In this document: positions 29,562 to 38,488 of the stretch, one piece after another
Layout: every line of letters begins with the position of its first letter
How positions within the stretch are numbered: position 1 is the first letter of the stretch
Assembly (NCBI RefSeq): GCF_002101595.1
Contig: NZ_LQOM01000017.1
Span: 1-55,775, forward strand
Length of the DNA stretch: 55,775 bases
Source of the DNA: Mycobacterium celatum
GTDB taxonomy: Bacteria; Actinomycetota; Actinomycetes; Mycobacteriales; Mycobacteriaceae
Reading direction: 5' to 3'
The notes under the pieces: model-generated
Told to the model about the DNA's origin: nothing
The model's input: only the letters and a program-made list of their open reading frames with translations
Database searches by the model: none
Position numbers and translations under genes: made by a program

Positions 29562-30693
29562 CAGCGTCTTCCAGCAGATCGGCGGCCAGAGCGACGCTTT
29601 CGGCGGGGTTTGTCAACCGGGCGGCTACCTCGCGGGCGCGAGCGGCGCATTGCGGCGTAAGGAGTGATCGGAGGTCGGCCACCAGCGATTCCAGCGTAGT
29701 GTCCGAAAACTGGTGACCCGAACCGATTTTCAGGCGCGTGACCACGTCTGCCCAGAGCGGCTGATCGAGCCAGCGCCACAGGATCAACGTGGGGATTCCG
29801 GCCCGCATGCCAGCCGCAGTGGTGCCGGCACCGCCATGGTGGACGATCGCCCCGCACGCGGGCAGAACGGCCGCGTGGTTCACTGTGTCGGTGACCTTGA
29901 CATGGTCGAACTGCGGGATGTCGCTGAATTCGCTTGCCCCAGAGCAAATCAACGCCCGCTCGCCCAACTGCGCGCATGCCTCGCCGATCACGGCGACCGT
30001 GTCGGCTGCAGATGCCAGCCGCACGCTGCTGCCAAAGCCGAAGTAGATGGGTGGTGTTCCTGCGGCGATCCACGCTAATACTTCGTCGTCGGCATCGGTG
30101 GGCAACTCCAGTGTCAACGCGCCGACGAACGGCCGTCGGTTGCTGCTTTTCGCCCATTGGGCAGCCAGTTCGGGGAAGCACAGCTCGTCGTAGGCCTGGA
30201 TCTCCAGCGATGGGCCTGGCACCGTCTGCCCTGCCGGCAAACCCAGTGCTCGGCGTTGAGCCTGGTCCGCCTGCGTTGCCACGTTCTCGAAGAGCAATCC
30301 CGGCGCCAACTCCGGCGCCGGGAAGAAGTGCAGCGCCGCCAGCGGAATGCCGTAGTGCGCCGCGACGTTGGCGGCCAGCCCCTGTTCGCTGGTGCCGGTC
30401 AACAGCAAGTCGGCACCATCTGCTAGCCGGGTCAGCGTCGCACCCGATTCCTCTAGGGCCCGGCTGACGTGGTCCATCAGCTCGCTCATCATGCTGAGCG
30501 GATCCTGGGCATGGCGAGCCTGTGGGCTGGGGCCGTAGGCAATGGTGGTAAGCCCGGCCGCCTCGACGATGCCGATCATGTGCGGCGGGGCCGCCATGCA
30601 CACTTCGTGCCCACGGCGCAGCAACTCGCGCCCCACCGCGGCGAAGGGCTCGACGTCGCCGCGGCTTCCGTAGCTTGCCAATGCAAATTTCAT
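29554..30693 (-). CDS. GT1-family glycosyltransferase (UDP/dTDP-sugar type)
   Basis: A 379-aa GT-B fold enzyme like the mycobacterial glycopeptidolipid/macrolide-type glycosyltransferases. The N-terminal acceptor domain begins MKFALASYGSRGDVEPFAAVG, with the GSRGDV signature. The C-terminal sugar-nucleotide domain has HHGGAGTTAAGMRAGIP near residue 287, followed by DQPLWA, the usual nucleotide-sugar contact. The acceptor is probably a lipid or polyketide but cannot be named. It resembles Rv1524/Rv1526c of M. tuberculosis. Confidence 0.88.
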   Translation of the reverse strand: MKFALASYGSRGDVEPFAAVGRELLRRGHEVCMAAPPHMIGIVEAAGLTTIAYGPSPQARHAQDPLSMMSELMDHVSRALEESGATLTRLADGADLLLTGTSEQGLAANVAAHYGIPLAALHFFPAPELAPGLLFENVATQADQAQRRALGLPAGQTVPGPSLEIQAYDELCFPELAAQWAKSSNRRPFVGALTLELPTDADDEVLAWIAAGTPPIYFGFGSSVRLASAADTVAVIGEACAQLGERALICSGASEFSDIPQFDHVKVTDTVNHAAVLPACGAIVHHGGAGTTAAGMRAGIPTLILWRWLDQPLWADVVTRLKIGSGHQFSDTTLESLVADLRSLLTPQCAARAREVAARLTNPAESVALAADLLEDAAR

Positions 30694-31152
30694 TCCGCAG
30701 GACCTAACTCGCGCGCCGTCCGGCGTGACGTTAGTAGCCAGGCGGCCAAGCCGCCGGGTTGGACTTCGCGCGGTGAGACGTCATCCGCGGCTGCGCGTCG
30801 GGTGTGATGAATCTCACTCGGTTTGCCGGCGACCGCTGCTGCAGTTGTGCTGCGGGCCACACCGATGTGTGCTCGTTGCGCAGCGCCAGAAGGATTTCGG
30901 CGGCCACCTGGGATGGTCGTGATGTAAAGCCGGCCGACCGGACCCGGTTTAGGTCAGCGCAACCGCGTGAACAAATCGCCAGTGTTACCGCATATTCGGA
31001 ATATAGAACCAAATATAGCCGTAGATACGTCATAAATTGCGTAGGCACCCGTGAACCGCTTGCGAGAACCCGGCCATGACCAGGTAATTCACGGCCAGTG
31101 TTTCCCCGATGTTTACCGCAGTAACAATGGCGTCTCGTGTAAGTTCGGCCGC
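30694..31152. promoter_or_regulatory. Divergent spacer with a palindrome upstream of the Mo/cytochrome b gene
   Basis: 459 bp with no gene I accept. The part from about 30960 to 31050 is AT-richer, and ATATTC-G-GAATAT at 30992-31004 is a perfect inverted repeat, about 150 bp before the GTG at 31153. It may be an operator. Confidence 0.45.
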
Positions 31153-33000
31153 GTGACGACCACGGACGCTAATGGCCCCGAGGGGCGCATCGATTTGGCC
31201 GAGACCGACGTCGTACCGACAGACTCCACCCACCATGTTGACGTACCCGCCGACGTCGTCGACGTGGAGATGGAGTTGGAGCAGGGCTACCGCACCGAGG
31301 TGCACAAAGCCCACGACGTCGTCGATGTAGAGAACTACGGCGGCGGATTTGACCTCACCCGGCGGGCCACCGCGCCGAAACTGCGGGTGGGCCGCGACAA
31401 GTGGTTCAACCTGATGTGGCTGATTCCAATCGGTTTCGCGCTGCTGGTCGCCGGGGTGGCGATCGGCAAGGGCCTCTACCACACGCCCGCCGTACGAGAG
31501 TTCGTCGAGCGACACCCGGGTTCCGACCCGTCAGGCGTCATACCCGGCATGCCTGCCTGGATCGGCTGGACCCACTTCTTCAACCTGTTCATGATGATGT
31601 TCATCATCCGGACGGGCATCCAGATCCTCTGCGACCACCCGCGGCTGTACTTCAGCCGCAACTCCACACCCGGCAAGGACGAGTGGCTGCGGGTCGGCCC
31701 GCCGGTCCCGGACGACGAATACTGGACCGCCAACGCCGACACTGTCGCGCTGCCCCGGCATTTCGGGCTGCCCGGCTTCCGGCACTCGATCGGCCTGGCC
31801 CGCTGGTGGCATCTCGGCGTGGACGTGCTGTGGCTGCTCAACGGCGCGGTGTTCTACGTGCTGCTGTTCACCACCGGGCAGTGGCGGCACATCGTGCCGA
31901 CCAGTTGGGACGTCTTCCCCAACGCCGCCTCGGTGGCCATCCAGTACCTGTCGCTGCACTGGCCGACCGACAACGGGTGGGAGGCCTACAACGGCATGCA
32001 GTTGCTGGCGTACTTCACCACCGTCTTCATCGCCGCACCGGCCGCGCTGATCACCGGCTTGGGCATGTCGCCGGCGCTCTCGCAGCGCCTCACCATCATC
32101 AGCAAGCGGCTCAACATTCAAATCGCCCGCTCGCTGCACTTCGTGGTGCTGGTCTACTTCCTGTTCTTCATCCTCGTGCACGTCACGCTGGTGTTCGCCA
32201 CCGACGCGCTGCGCAACCTCAACCACATGTTCGCCGCCCGCGACGACAACAGCTGGGCGGGCTTTTTGGTGTTCATGGTGGCGATGCTGGTAACGGCGGT
32301 CGCCTGGGTGTGGGCCACGCCGTTCACCATCCGCCACCCGCGTGTGGTGCAGCGCGTCGGGTACGCGTTGATCGGGCCCTTCCAGCGGCTGCTGGAAAAC
32401 CTCAACCCGAAGCCCGGCGCATTCACCGAGGAAGACATCTCGCCGCACCACTGGCGTAACGGCCGGTTGCCGGAGACCGTCGAGTACAAGGAGTTGGAGA
32501 AGAACGACTTCCGGGATTGGCGGCTGAAGGTTTACGGGCTCGTAGAGAACCCGATGGAGTTCTCGCTCGACGATTTGAAGGCCCTGCCCTACCACGACCA
32601 GATCACCCAGCACTTCTGCATCCAGGCATGGTCGGGTGTCGCCAAATGGGGTGGCGTGCAGATGAAGACGATCATGGACATCGTCAAACCGCTGCCCCAG
32701 GCCAAGTGGGTGGTGTTCTACTCGATGGGCCTGGGCGCCACCGGTGGGATCTACTACAACGCGCATCCCATCGACCAGATGTGGCACCACATGTCGATGC
32801 TGGCCTACAACATGAACGACCAGCCGCTGCCCTATATGCACGGCAAGCCGCTGCGGTTACGCAACGAGTTGCAGCACGGCTTCAAGCAAGTGAAGTGGAT
32901 CAAGGGCATCGAGTTCGTCGAGCACTATTCCGAAATCGGTAGCGGCTACGGCGGTTACAGCGAAGACCACAAGTACTTCGGCCGCCACCAGACGCTGTAG
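31153..33000 (+). CDS. Fused cytochrome b561-like membrane / molybdopterin oxidoreductase
   Basis: A 615-aa fusion. Residues 1-75 are acidic and cytosolic. About 80-410 carry membrane helices with spaced His residues (WTHFFNLFMMMFI, RWWHLGVDVLW, SLHFVVLVYFLFFILVHVTL), as in diheme cytochrome b subunits. The last 200 residues form a sulfite-oxidase-type molybdopterin domain with the Mo-ligand Cys at about 489 (HFCIQAWSGVAKWGGV). It probably passes electrons between a substrate and the quinone pool. GTG at 31153 is preferred (VTTTDANGPEG). The frame also opens 102 bp upstream. Confidence 0.88.
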   Translation: MTTTDANGPEGRIDLAETDVVPTDSTHHVDVPADVVDVEMELEQGYRTEVHKAHDVVDVENYGGGFDLTRRATAPKLRVGRDKWFNLMWLIPIGFALLVAGVAIGKGLYHTPAVREFVERHPGSDPSGVIPGMPAWIGWTHFFNLFMMMFIIRTGIQILCDHPRLYFSRNSTPGKDEWLRVGPPVPDDEYWTANADTVALPRHFGLPGFRHSIGLARWWHLGVDVLWLLNGAVFYVLLFTTGQWRHIVPTSWDVFPNAASVAIQYLSLHWPTDNGWEAYNGMQLLAYFTTVFIAAPAALITGLGMSPALSQRLTIISKRLNIQIARSLHFVVLVYFLFFILVHVTLVFATDALRNLNHMFAARDDNSWAGFLVFMVAMLVTAVAWVWATPFTIRHPRVVQRVGYALIGPFQRLLENLNPKPGAFTEEDISPHHWRNGRLPETVEYKELEKNDFRDWRLKVYGLVENPMEFSLDDLKALPYHDQITQHFCIQAWSGVAKWGGVQMKTIMDIVKPLPQAKWVVFYSMGLGATGGIYYNAHPIDQMWHHMSMLAYNMNDQPLPYMHGKPLRLRNELQHGFKQVKWIKGIEFVEHYSEIGSGYGGYSEDHKYFGRHQTL

Positions 33001-33010
33001 ACGAGCGCGG

Positions 33011-34315
33011 TCAGCCGGTCTTCGGCAGCGGAATGCCTTCGCTGGTGGAGAATTCGGCGTCGCTTTGTGTCGAGAGCCCCATCGACACCAGCGTCCGGGC
33101 GAAGAACATGTCGGTCAGATACGCCAGCGACACCGCCCACCGGTTGACGAATCGCGGTATGGCGTAGAGGTGATAGCCGCGCGTGACCACCTTCGCCGGG
33201 TATCCCGACAAGTGCACGCCCAGCGGATTGGCGACGGCGCTTCGCGGCCCGAGGTCGACGACCAAGCCCATGTTTCGGTGCTTGTACTGCTTCGGCTTGC
33301 CGTGGCCGAGGCTGGCGGCGACGTTGTCGGCCAGCACCTTGCCCTGTCGGATCGCGTGCTGGGCGGTCGGCGGGGTGATCTTCCCCGGCTGGGTCACGTC
33401 GGGAACCGCGGCAGCGTCCCCGGCGGCGAACACGTCGGGATGGTCGGGAACCTGTAGGTCGGTCTGCACCTTCAAGCGGCCCTTTTCGGTCGGCAGGCCG
33501 AGTGTCTCGATGAGCGGCGCAGCCGTCACCCCCGTTACCCAGGCGACGGTGTGGGTGTTGACTCGCGAGCCGTCGCTGAGCACCACGTAGTCGGGATGTA
33601 CCTCTCTGAGCGTGACGCCCAGCCGAACATCGACACCGCGGCGCCGCAGCACCCGCATCGCCTTGTCTCCCAGCTTTTCTCCGACTTCGGGCATCACCTG
33701 TTCGGCCAGGTCCAGCAGCAGAAACTTCACGTCGCCCGGTTCGAAATCCATGTGCTTGGCGGCCGCGTCGGCCAGCGCGCGCAGCTGTGCGGTGAGCTCG
33801 GTGCCCGAATATGACGCCCCGACGACCACGATCGTGCGCCGCGCCTGTGCGCTTTCGTCGTCGGATTCCAGACAGGACAGCTCGAATTGCTCGAGGACGT
33901 GGTCGCGAAGATAGAGCGCTTCGGCGATCGACTTCAAACCCCTTGCATACGTGGCTAATCCGGGAATGTCGAATAGCCGGGTGACCGATCCCGGGGTGAG
34001 CACCAGCCGATCCCAGGACAGCTCTCGGGCGCGCTGCTCGAGGTCGGTGAAGGTAAGGGTGTGCCGTTCCAGGTCGACACTTTCGACGCGGCCCCGCACC
34101 GTGCGCACGCCATGGAGCGTGCCCGCCAACGGGATCGTGACGAACCGCGCGTCGACCACACCGCCTGCCACGTCGGGCAGCAACGGGGTGTAGAGCATGT
34201 AGTCGACCGGAGAAATGATTGTGACGTCGACGTTGTGCCTTCTCACCCGGCGGGCCAGTCGGCGTGCGCACTCGAAGCCGGTGAACCCACTACCCACGAT
34301 CGCAACGGACGTCAT
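33011..34315 (-). CDS. Type II NADH dehydrogenase-like FAD oxidoreductase
   Basis: A 434-aa flavoprotein of the NDH-2 / pyridine nucleotide-disulfide family. The FAD-binding motif is VGSGFTGFECARRL at residues 7-20, the NAD-binding motif VVVGASYSGTELTAQL at about 163-178, and the second FAD motif VFAAGDAAAVPD at about 297. A hydrophobic C-terminus (FVNRWAVSLAYLTDMFFARTL) could dock it to the membrane. It is close in type to Rv1812c. Convergent with the Mo/cytochrome b gene (10-bp gap), so the two may share a quinone-linked role without being in one operon. Confidence 0.88.
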   Translation of the reverse strand: MTSVAIVGSGFTGFECARRLARRVRRHNVDVTIISPVDYMLYTPLLPDVAGGVVDARFVTIPLAGTLHGVRTVRGRVESVDLERHTLTFTDLEQRARELSWDRLVLTPGSVTRLFDIPGLATYARGLKSIAEALYLRDHVLEQFELSCLESDDESAQARRTIVVVGASYSGTELTAQLRALADAAAKHMDFEPGDVKFLLLDLAEQVMPEVGEKLGDKAMRVLRRRGVDVRLGVTLREVHPDYVVLSDGSRVNTHTVAWVTGVTAAPLIETLGLPTEKGRLKVQTDLQVPDHPDVFAAGDAAAVPDVTQPGKITPPTAQHAIRQGKVLADNVAASLGHGKPKQYKHRNMGLVVDLGPRSAVANPLGVHLSGYPAKVVTRGYHLYAIPRFVNRWAVSLAYLTDMFFARTLVSMGLSTQSDAEFSTSEGIPLPKTG

Positions 34316-34342
34316 CGTCCCCAGGGTAGCGACCCCGTCGTG

Positions 34343-35194
34343 TTACGGGCTGGCCAGCAGGGTGCCGAACTTGGCGGCGAGCCAGGGCTTGCGGCCACCG
34401 GCCAGCAGCTTGCCGTGGATGATCTGCGACCACTGCGACACGCGGCCGTAGCCCACCAGCAGGAACGTGACCGGATCGGCGGTGACGACGCAATCGGCCT
34501 TGCCGCCCGCCGCGCTCACGACGGCAGTACCGTCGTCGACGGCCATCCGATACCGGCCGCCACCGCGTATCCGCAGTTCGAAGCTGGTGTGCATGCCCCG
34601 AGTTCGCGACTGCCGCAGGTAATTCGGCGCCAGCGCCAGCGCGGCGGGTACCACCAGCAGCGCGTCGTCGCGGCTGATCGTCCACGGTTGCCCGGTGGCC
34701 CGCGCGATGTCCAGCCCGTGCACCAGCTGCTCGCCCAGCAACAAACACGTCATGAATGCCGGCTCGAGGACGAGGCTGTCGGCGGTGACGATCGGGGTGT
34801 GGTCGACGGCGGCGGCCGCGGCCAGGTAGTGCTCGGCCGTTTGGTGCAGCATGTCGGCGAGCCGACGTGGGTCCCGCACGCCGACATCGGTGAGGTGGCG
34901 ATCGTTGACCGCGGTTCGCAACGTCGCCGGCGACCCGGCCGGGATCTCCTCGCCGTCGACCTTTCCGCGCGCATGGCGGGTCAGCGCTTGGGCGTATTCC
35001 CGCATATCGCCGACCACATGCGCCGCAGTCTCGGCGGCCGTCCACCTCAGCCCCGGCACGCGCGCGGCGGGATTGTCGATGCCGCGCCACAACTCGATGC
35101 TGCGTCCGACCGCGTCGGCCAGCGCCGCTCTGGTGTCTGCGTCGGCGCGCCGCACTTCGTCGACGGGCCCGGCGAGTGCAGGGGCTGGTTTCAT
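34343..35194 (-). CDS. Maleylpyruvate isomerase-like, mycothiol-dependent family protein
   Basis: A 283-aa protein with an N-terminal DinB-like/MDMPI metal-binding four-helix domain (ELWRGIDNPAARVPGLRWTAAETAAHVVGDMREY, about 34-67, with HVVGD, then GEQLVHGLDIARATG at about 154-168 supplying further ligands). The C-terminus is an SCP2-like fold (ADPVTFLLVGYGR). The ATG at 35194 has GGAGGT upstream. It is divergent from a TetR gene, which probably controls it. Substrate unknown. Confidence 0.85.
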   Translation of the reverse strand: MKPAPALAGPVDEVRRADADTRAALADAVGRSIELWRGIDNPAARVPGLRWTAAETAAHVVGDMREYAQALTRHARGKVDGEEIPAGSPATLRTAVNDRHLTDVGVRDPRRLADMLHQTAEHYLAAAAAVDHTPIVTADSLVLEPAFMTCLLLGEQLVHGLDIARATGQPWTISRDDALLVVPAALALAPNYLRQSRTRGMHTSFELRIRGGGRYRMAVDDGTAVVSAAGGKADCVVTADPVTFLLVGYGRVSQWSQIIHGKLLAGGRKPWLAAKFGTLLASP

Positions 35195-35260
35195 CCGAGA
35201 ACCTCCATCAGTATGAGATAGCGATACTATGTCACATAATTTGACTATGTCAATAGGCTG
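35195..35260. promoter_or_regulatory. Operator region between the isomerase-like gene and TetR
   Basis: ACTATGTCA occurs twice, at 35226-35234 and 35244-35252 (18 bp apart), and TATGT-C-ACATA at 35228-35238 is a perfect inverted repeat. These are the expected shape of a TetR operator covering both divergent promoters. Confidence 0.65.
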
Positions 35261-35875
35261 ATGGGCATGCCGGGACCGACGCCGCCCCCGTCGCTGCGCG
35301 CCCAACAGGTTGCGCAGACCCGGGATGCACTGGTTCGTGCGGGCCGGGAGTTGTTCGGCCAGAAGGGCTTTCGCGAAACGTCGGTGGAAGACCTGGCGCG
35401 CGCCGCCGGCGTCACCACCGGCGCGCTGTATCACCACTTCCCCACCAAGACGGCGCTGTTCGAGGCCGTTTTCGAGCAAGCGCACACCGAGCTGATCACG
35501 GCAGCCGTCGAGGCTGCGCAGGACGCGTCCGCCGACCTCGACGAGCTCGCGCGCGGTTTCGAGGCATTCCTGGACGCCGTGCTGGAACCGCACTTGCAGC
35601 GCATCTTGATCCTCGACGGGCCCGCGGTGCTGGGGCTGGCGCGCTATACCGAGCTCGACGAGCGCTACGCTTTCGCGGTGATCGTCGAGGCGCTTCGGGC
35701 CGCAACGGAGGCCGGCACGCTGCGGGTCGATGATCCGGAGACTGTCACCCGACTACTGCTGGGCGCTCTGACGCGCGGTGCGATGCTGATCGCGAACTCT
35801 GCCAATCCGGTCCGGACGCGGCACGCGGTGGCGCAATCCATGCGTGCGCTGCTGAACGGCTTTGCGCCACTTTGA
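35261..35875 (+). CDS. TetR-family transcriptional regulator
   Basis: A 204-aa repressor. The helix-turn-helix lies at about residues 40-60 (TSVEDLARAAGVTTGALYHHFPTKTALF), and the C-terminal domain is the ligand-binding, dimerising part. ATG at 35261, or the ATG six bases on. Very short leader after the operator repeats, so it is probably autoregulated and controls the divergent gene at 34343. Convergent with the decarboxylase, with a 3-bp gap. Confidence 0.92.
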   Translation: MGMPGPTPPPSLRAQQVAQTRDALVRAGRELFGQKGFRETSVEDLARAAGVTTGALYHHFPTKTALFEAVFEQAHTELITAAVEAAQDASADLDELARGFEAFLDAVLEPHLQRILILDGPAVLGLARYTELDERYAFAVIVEALRAATEAGTLRVDDPETVTRLLLGALTRGAMLIANSANPVRTRHAVAQSMRALLNGFAPL

Positions 35876-35878
35876 CAT

Positions 35879-37339
35879 TCACGCCACGACGCGGATCTGC
35901 TCCAATTGCGGGTCCGCGCAGTCGGGTAACGGCATCCCGGCCTGAAGGCCTGTACGGAGAAATTCGATGACCGCATCGTTGAGCCGTTCGCCGGGCACCA
36001 CGACGGGAATGCCGGGCGGATAGGGCGTGATCTGCTCGGCGGCGATCCGGCCCGCCGCCTTCTCCGCGGCGACGAGTTCGGTGCGACCGAAGAACGCATC
36101 CCGCGGCAGCATCACGTTCTCCAGCTGCAACTTATCGGGCGTCGGTAGCCGCATCTGCGGTGGCCGGTCGAACGAGCCGGCCGCCTCTCGCCAGGCGGCC
36201 AACGCATCGACAAGACGGCCGGCGCTGCGTCGGTCGTCGGCAAAGGACAGTGTCGCCAAGATGCGCCGGTGATCGGCCAGCCCCACGTCGAGGTAGCGAT
36301 GCTCGCGCAGCCAGTCGCGGGCCTGATACCCCGACGTGCCGGTCGCCGACACGTCCAGCAACACCTGCAGGCGGTCCAGGTCGTGCGACGCCTCCACGCC
36401 GAGCAGCTCATCCTCGAGAACCACCACGTCGGGGATCTCGCTGATCCGGTGTCGCACCTCAGCGGCCAAAGCCAATGCGGCACTGAGTAATTCACGTCCA
36501 CGCTGCACCATCTGCCGGCGCCAGCCATCCAATGCGGCGTAGATCAGCACGCTGGGGCTGGTCGTCATCAACTGGTCCGCGCACGCCGAAAGCCGGTCGG
36601 GATCCACCAAATCCCCTTGCACGTGGTAGACCGAACCCTGCTCGAAGCCCGCCCCCATCTTGTGCACGCTGACCACACAGACGTCGGCGCCGGCATCCAT
36701 CGCCCACGTCGGCAGGTCCGGGTGGAACGGCAAATGAGCGCCCCACGCCTCGTCGACGATCAACGGCTTGCCCCGCTCGTGGCAGATCTCCGCGATCCGC
36801 TGCAGATCCGCGCAGGTGCCGTACGGCGACGGACTGACGATCAACGCGCCCGCGGCATCGGGATACCGCTCCCATGCACCGGCGACCCGCTCCGGTGACG
36901 GCGGATGGGACAGGTGGCGTGCGGTGTCCCACCGCGGGGTGATCCAGCGCGGCTGGATACCGGAAAAGATCAACCCGCCGACGATCGACTTGTGGCTGTC
37001 CCGCGGCACCAGCAGCCCCGCGTCGGACCCACCGGCCACCGCCATCATCGCCGCCCTGACGGACAGCGAGCTGCCGCACGTCGAGAAGAACGCCGACGCG
37101 GCACCCACGGCGTCGGCCATCAGGTCCTCCGCATCGGACAGGTAGCCGCCGGTCGACCGCCAGTCGTCCAGGCCGCCGCTGGCCAGCACGTCGTCCCGGA
37201 ACGGCTCGCGGCCCAGCACCGCCAACACCCGCTCGTCGGCGCCGCGGCCCTGACGATGGCCGGGCGGGCTGAACCCGTAGCGATCGAGCCGGTGGTAGGC
37301 GGCCAGCGCGTCCACTAGCGGCGCCCGGCTATGGTCCAC
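35879..37339 (-). CDS. Orn/Lys/Arg decarboxylase family PLP enzyme
   Basis: A 486-aa fold-type I PLP protein. The PLP lysine is K227 in SVHKMGAG, the cofactor Asp is D196 in VDEAWGAH, and the ring-stacking His is H116 in PRDSHKS. It is shorter than the M. tuberculosis homolog Rv2531c, which has a large N-terminal extension as I remember it. The C-terminal domain includes LPRDAFFG and ITPYPPGIPVVVPGE, family signatures. The substrate could be lysine, ornithine or arginine. Starts at GTG, 12 bp downstream of the next gene. Confidence 0.9.
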   Translation of the reverse strand: MDHSRAPLVDALAAYHRLDRYGFSPPGHRQGRGADERVLAVLGREPFRDDVLASGGLDDWRSTGGYLSDAEDLMADAVGAASAFFSTCGSSLSVRAAMMAVAGGSDAGLLVPRDSHKSIVGGLIFSGIQPRWITPRWDTARHLSHPPSPERVAGAWERYPDAAGALIVSPSPYGTCADLQRIAEICHERGKPLIVDEAWGAHLPFHPDLPTWAMDAGADVCVVSVHKMGAGFEQGSVYHVQGDLVDPDRLSACADQLMTTSPSVLIYAALDGWRRQMVQRGRELLSAALALAAEVRHRISEIPDVVVLEDELLGVEASHDLDRLQVLLDVSATGTSGYQARDWLREHRYLDVGLADHRRILATLSFADDRRSAGRLVDALAAWREAAGSFDRPPQMRLPTPDKLQLENVMLPRDAFFGRTELVAAEKAAGRIAAEQITPYPPGIPVVVPGERLNDAVIEFLRTGLQAGMPLPDCADPQLEQIRVVA

Positions 37340-37351
37340 GACGCCGTCCGA

Positions 37352-37780
37352 TCATTGCAACGCCGCCAAGTTGTCGATCGATCGGCGCACGTCGGATTTC
37401 AGCACCCGGGCCACCAGCCGGCCGATCGGCCCGTTGAGCAACCCGCCCTTGAGCTCGGCGTTCAGGTGAAAGGTGGACCCCGGATCGTTGTCGCGGACGG
37501 TCATCGTCACCGTGATCCGTATCCCGCCGCGGCCACGGCCAGTCAGCTCGATCTCGTGCGGCTCGTCGTAGCGGGTGACTGTCCAATGCACGATGTTGCG
37601 AAAACCCTTCACCTTGATGCACGACGAGACACAGGTGCCTTCCTCGATGCGCGACGGGACCGGGCTGCGCCAGCCGGCAAAGATCGTCATCCAGTCACCG
37701 AACCGGCTCAGGTCGCAGGCCAGTTTCCACGCCGCTTGCGGTTCGAGGTCTGATGACGTCGAAACCTCTACTCGTGCCAC
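37352..37780 (-). CDS. SRPBCC-fold protein (polyketide cyclase/START-like)
   Basis: A 142-aa single-domain helix-grip protein that would bind a hydrophobic ligand. The pattern is a first strand ARVEVSTSSDL, helix PQAAWKLACDLSRFGDWM, repeated beta strands, and a long C-terminal helix GPIGRLVARVLKSDVRRSIDNL. GTG at 37780 chosen. The frame is open further upstream without a ribosome site. It precedes the decarboxylase by 12 bp, probably cotranscribed. Confidence 0.85.
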   Translation of the reverse strand: MARVEVSTSSDLEPQAAWKLACDLSRFGDWMTIFAGWRSPVPSRIEEGTCVSSCIKVKGFRNIVHWTVTRYDEPHEIELTGRGRGGIRITVTMTVRDNDPGSTFHLNAELKGGLLNGPIGRLVARVLKSDVRRSIDNLAALQ

Positions 37781-37820
37781 GCCGTTTCCATACCCGCCGT
37801 CGGATCCGGTTAACCGGGTT

Positions 37821-38384
37821 TCAGATGCCCTTCCACGCTTCGTCGAGCTGGGCCGCGACGTCGATGACCTGCGCGGCCTGCGATTGCGGCGAATCGATTT
37901 CGTCGGCGACATACTTGGCGATGAACCGCCGGATCTCACCATCGACACCGGCGATGACCCGTAATACCTCGCCGCGGATGGTGTTCGACGAGACATGAAC
38001 GGTGATGTCCGACGCCCGCGGCTTGGCGACGTCGACGATCAGCAACAGCGGTTCGGCGGCGCGCGCGGTAGCGCGTAACGCGATGTCGCCGTCGACCAGG
38101 AATCGCTGCTTGTCCAGCCGGAGGTCGACGAGCAGGTCGATCGCCAGCGGGATGTGGATGTCGAAGGTGATCGCGTCGCCCACGTTGCGCCTGATCTGCG
38201 GCTCCTGGATCTTGACCTTGGCGCTGACTTTGGCGATCTTGCCCGGGCCCTGGGCGATGGGGGCCATCTCGAACTCGTCACCGGCGATCTGGGCGAACGC
38301 CGCGCCGACGCGCTCCTCGGTAACGGCCACTTCGAAGAATCGCCGCCCGAAGTCCTCGTAGGTCATGTAGTCGAAGGTCTGCAT
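37821..38384 (-). CDS. Conserved hypothetical protein
   Basis: A 187-aa protein that I do not firmly recognise. It starts MQTFDYMTYEDFGRRFFEVAVTEE (ATG at 38384; a GTG at 38402 is possible). It alternates beta strands (VSAKVKIQEPQIRR, FDIHIPLAIDLLVDLRLD, FLVDGDIALRATAR) with a C-terminal helical part, and has no signal peptide, membrane helix or cysteines. The pattern suggests a lipid-binding or SRPBCC-like beta-barrel. It lies 40 bp upstream of the SRPBCC gene, same strand. Confidence 0.75.
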   Translation of the reverse strand: MQTFDYMTYEDFGRRFFEVAVTEERVGAAFAQIAGDEFEMAPIAQGPGKIAKVSAKVKIQEPQIRRNVGDAITFDIHIPLAIDLLVDLRLDKQRFLVDGDIALRATARAAEPLLLIVDVAKPRASDITVHVSSNTIRGEVLRVIAGVDGEIRRFIAKYVADEIDSPQSQAAQVIDVAAQLDEAWKGI

Positions 38385-38488
38385 AAGTTGATACCGTCTC
38401 ACGTCCCGTTCTGAGCCGACGGCTGATCCCGCTGTGTCGGCTCGAGCCCGGTGTTATCCGACTTCGGCGCGGGTAAACCGGTGCCGAC

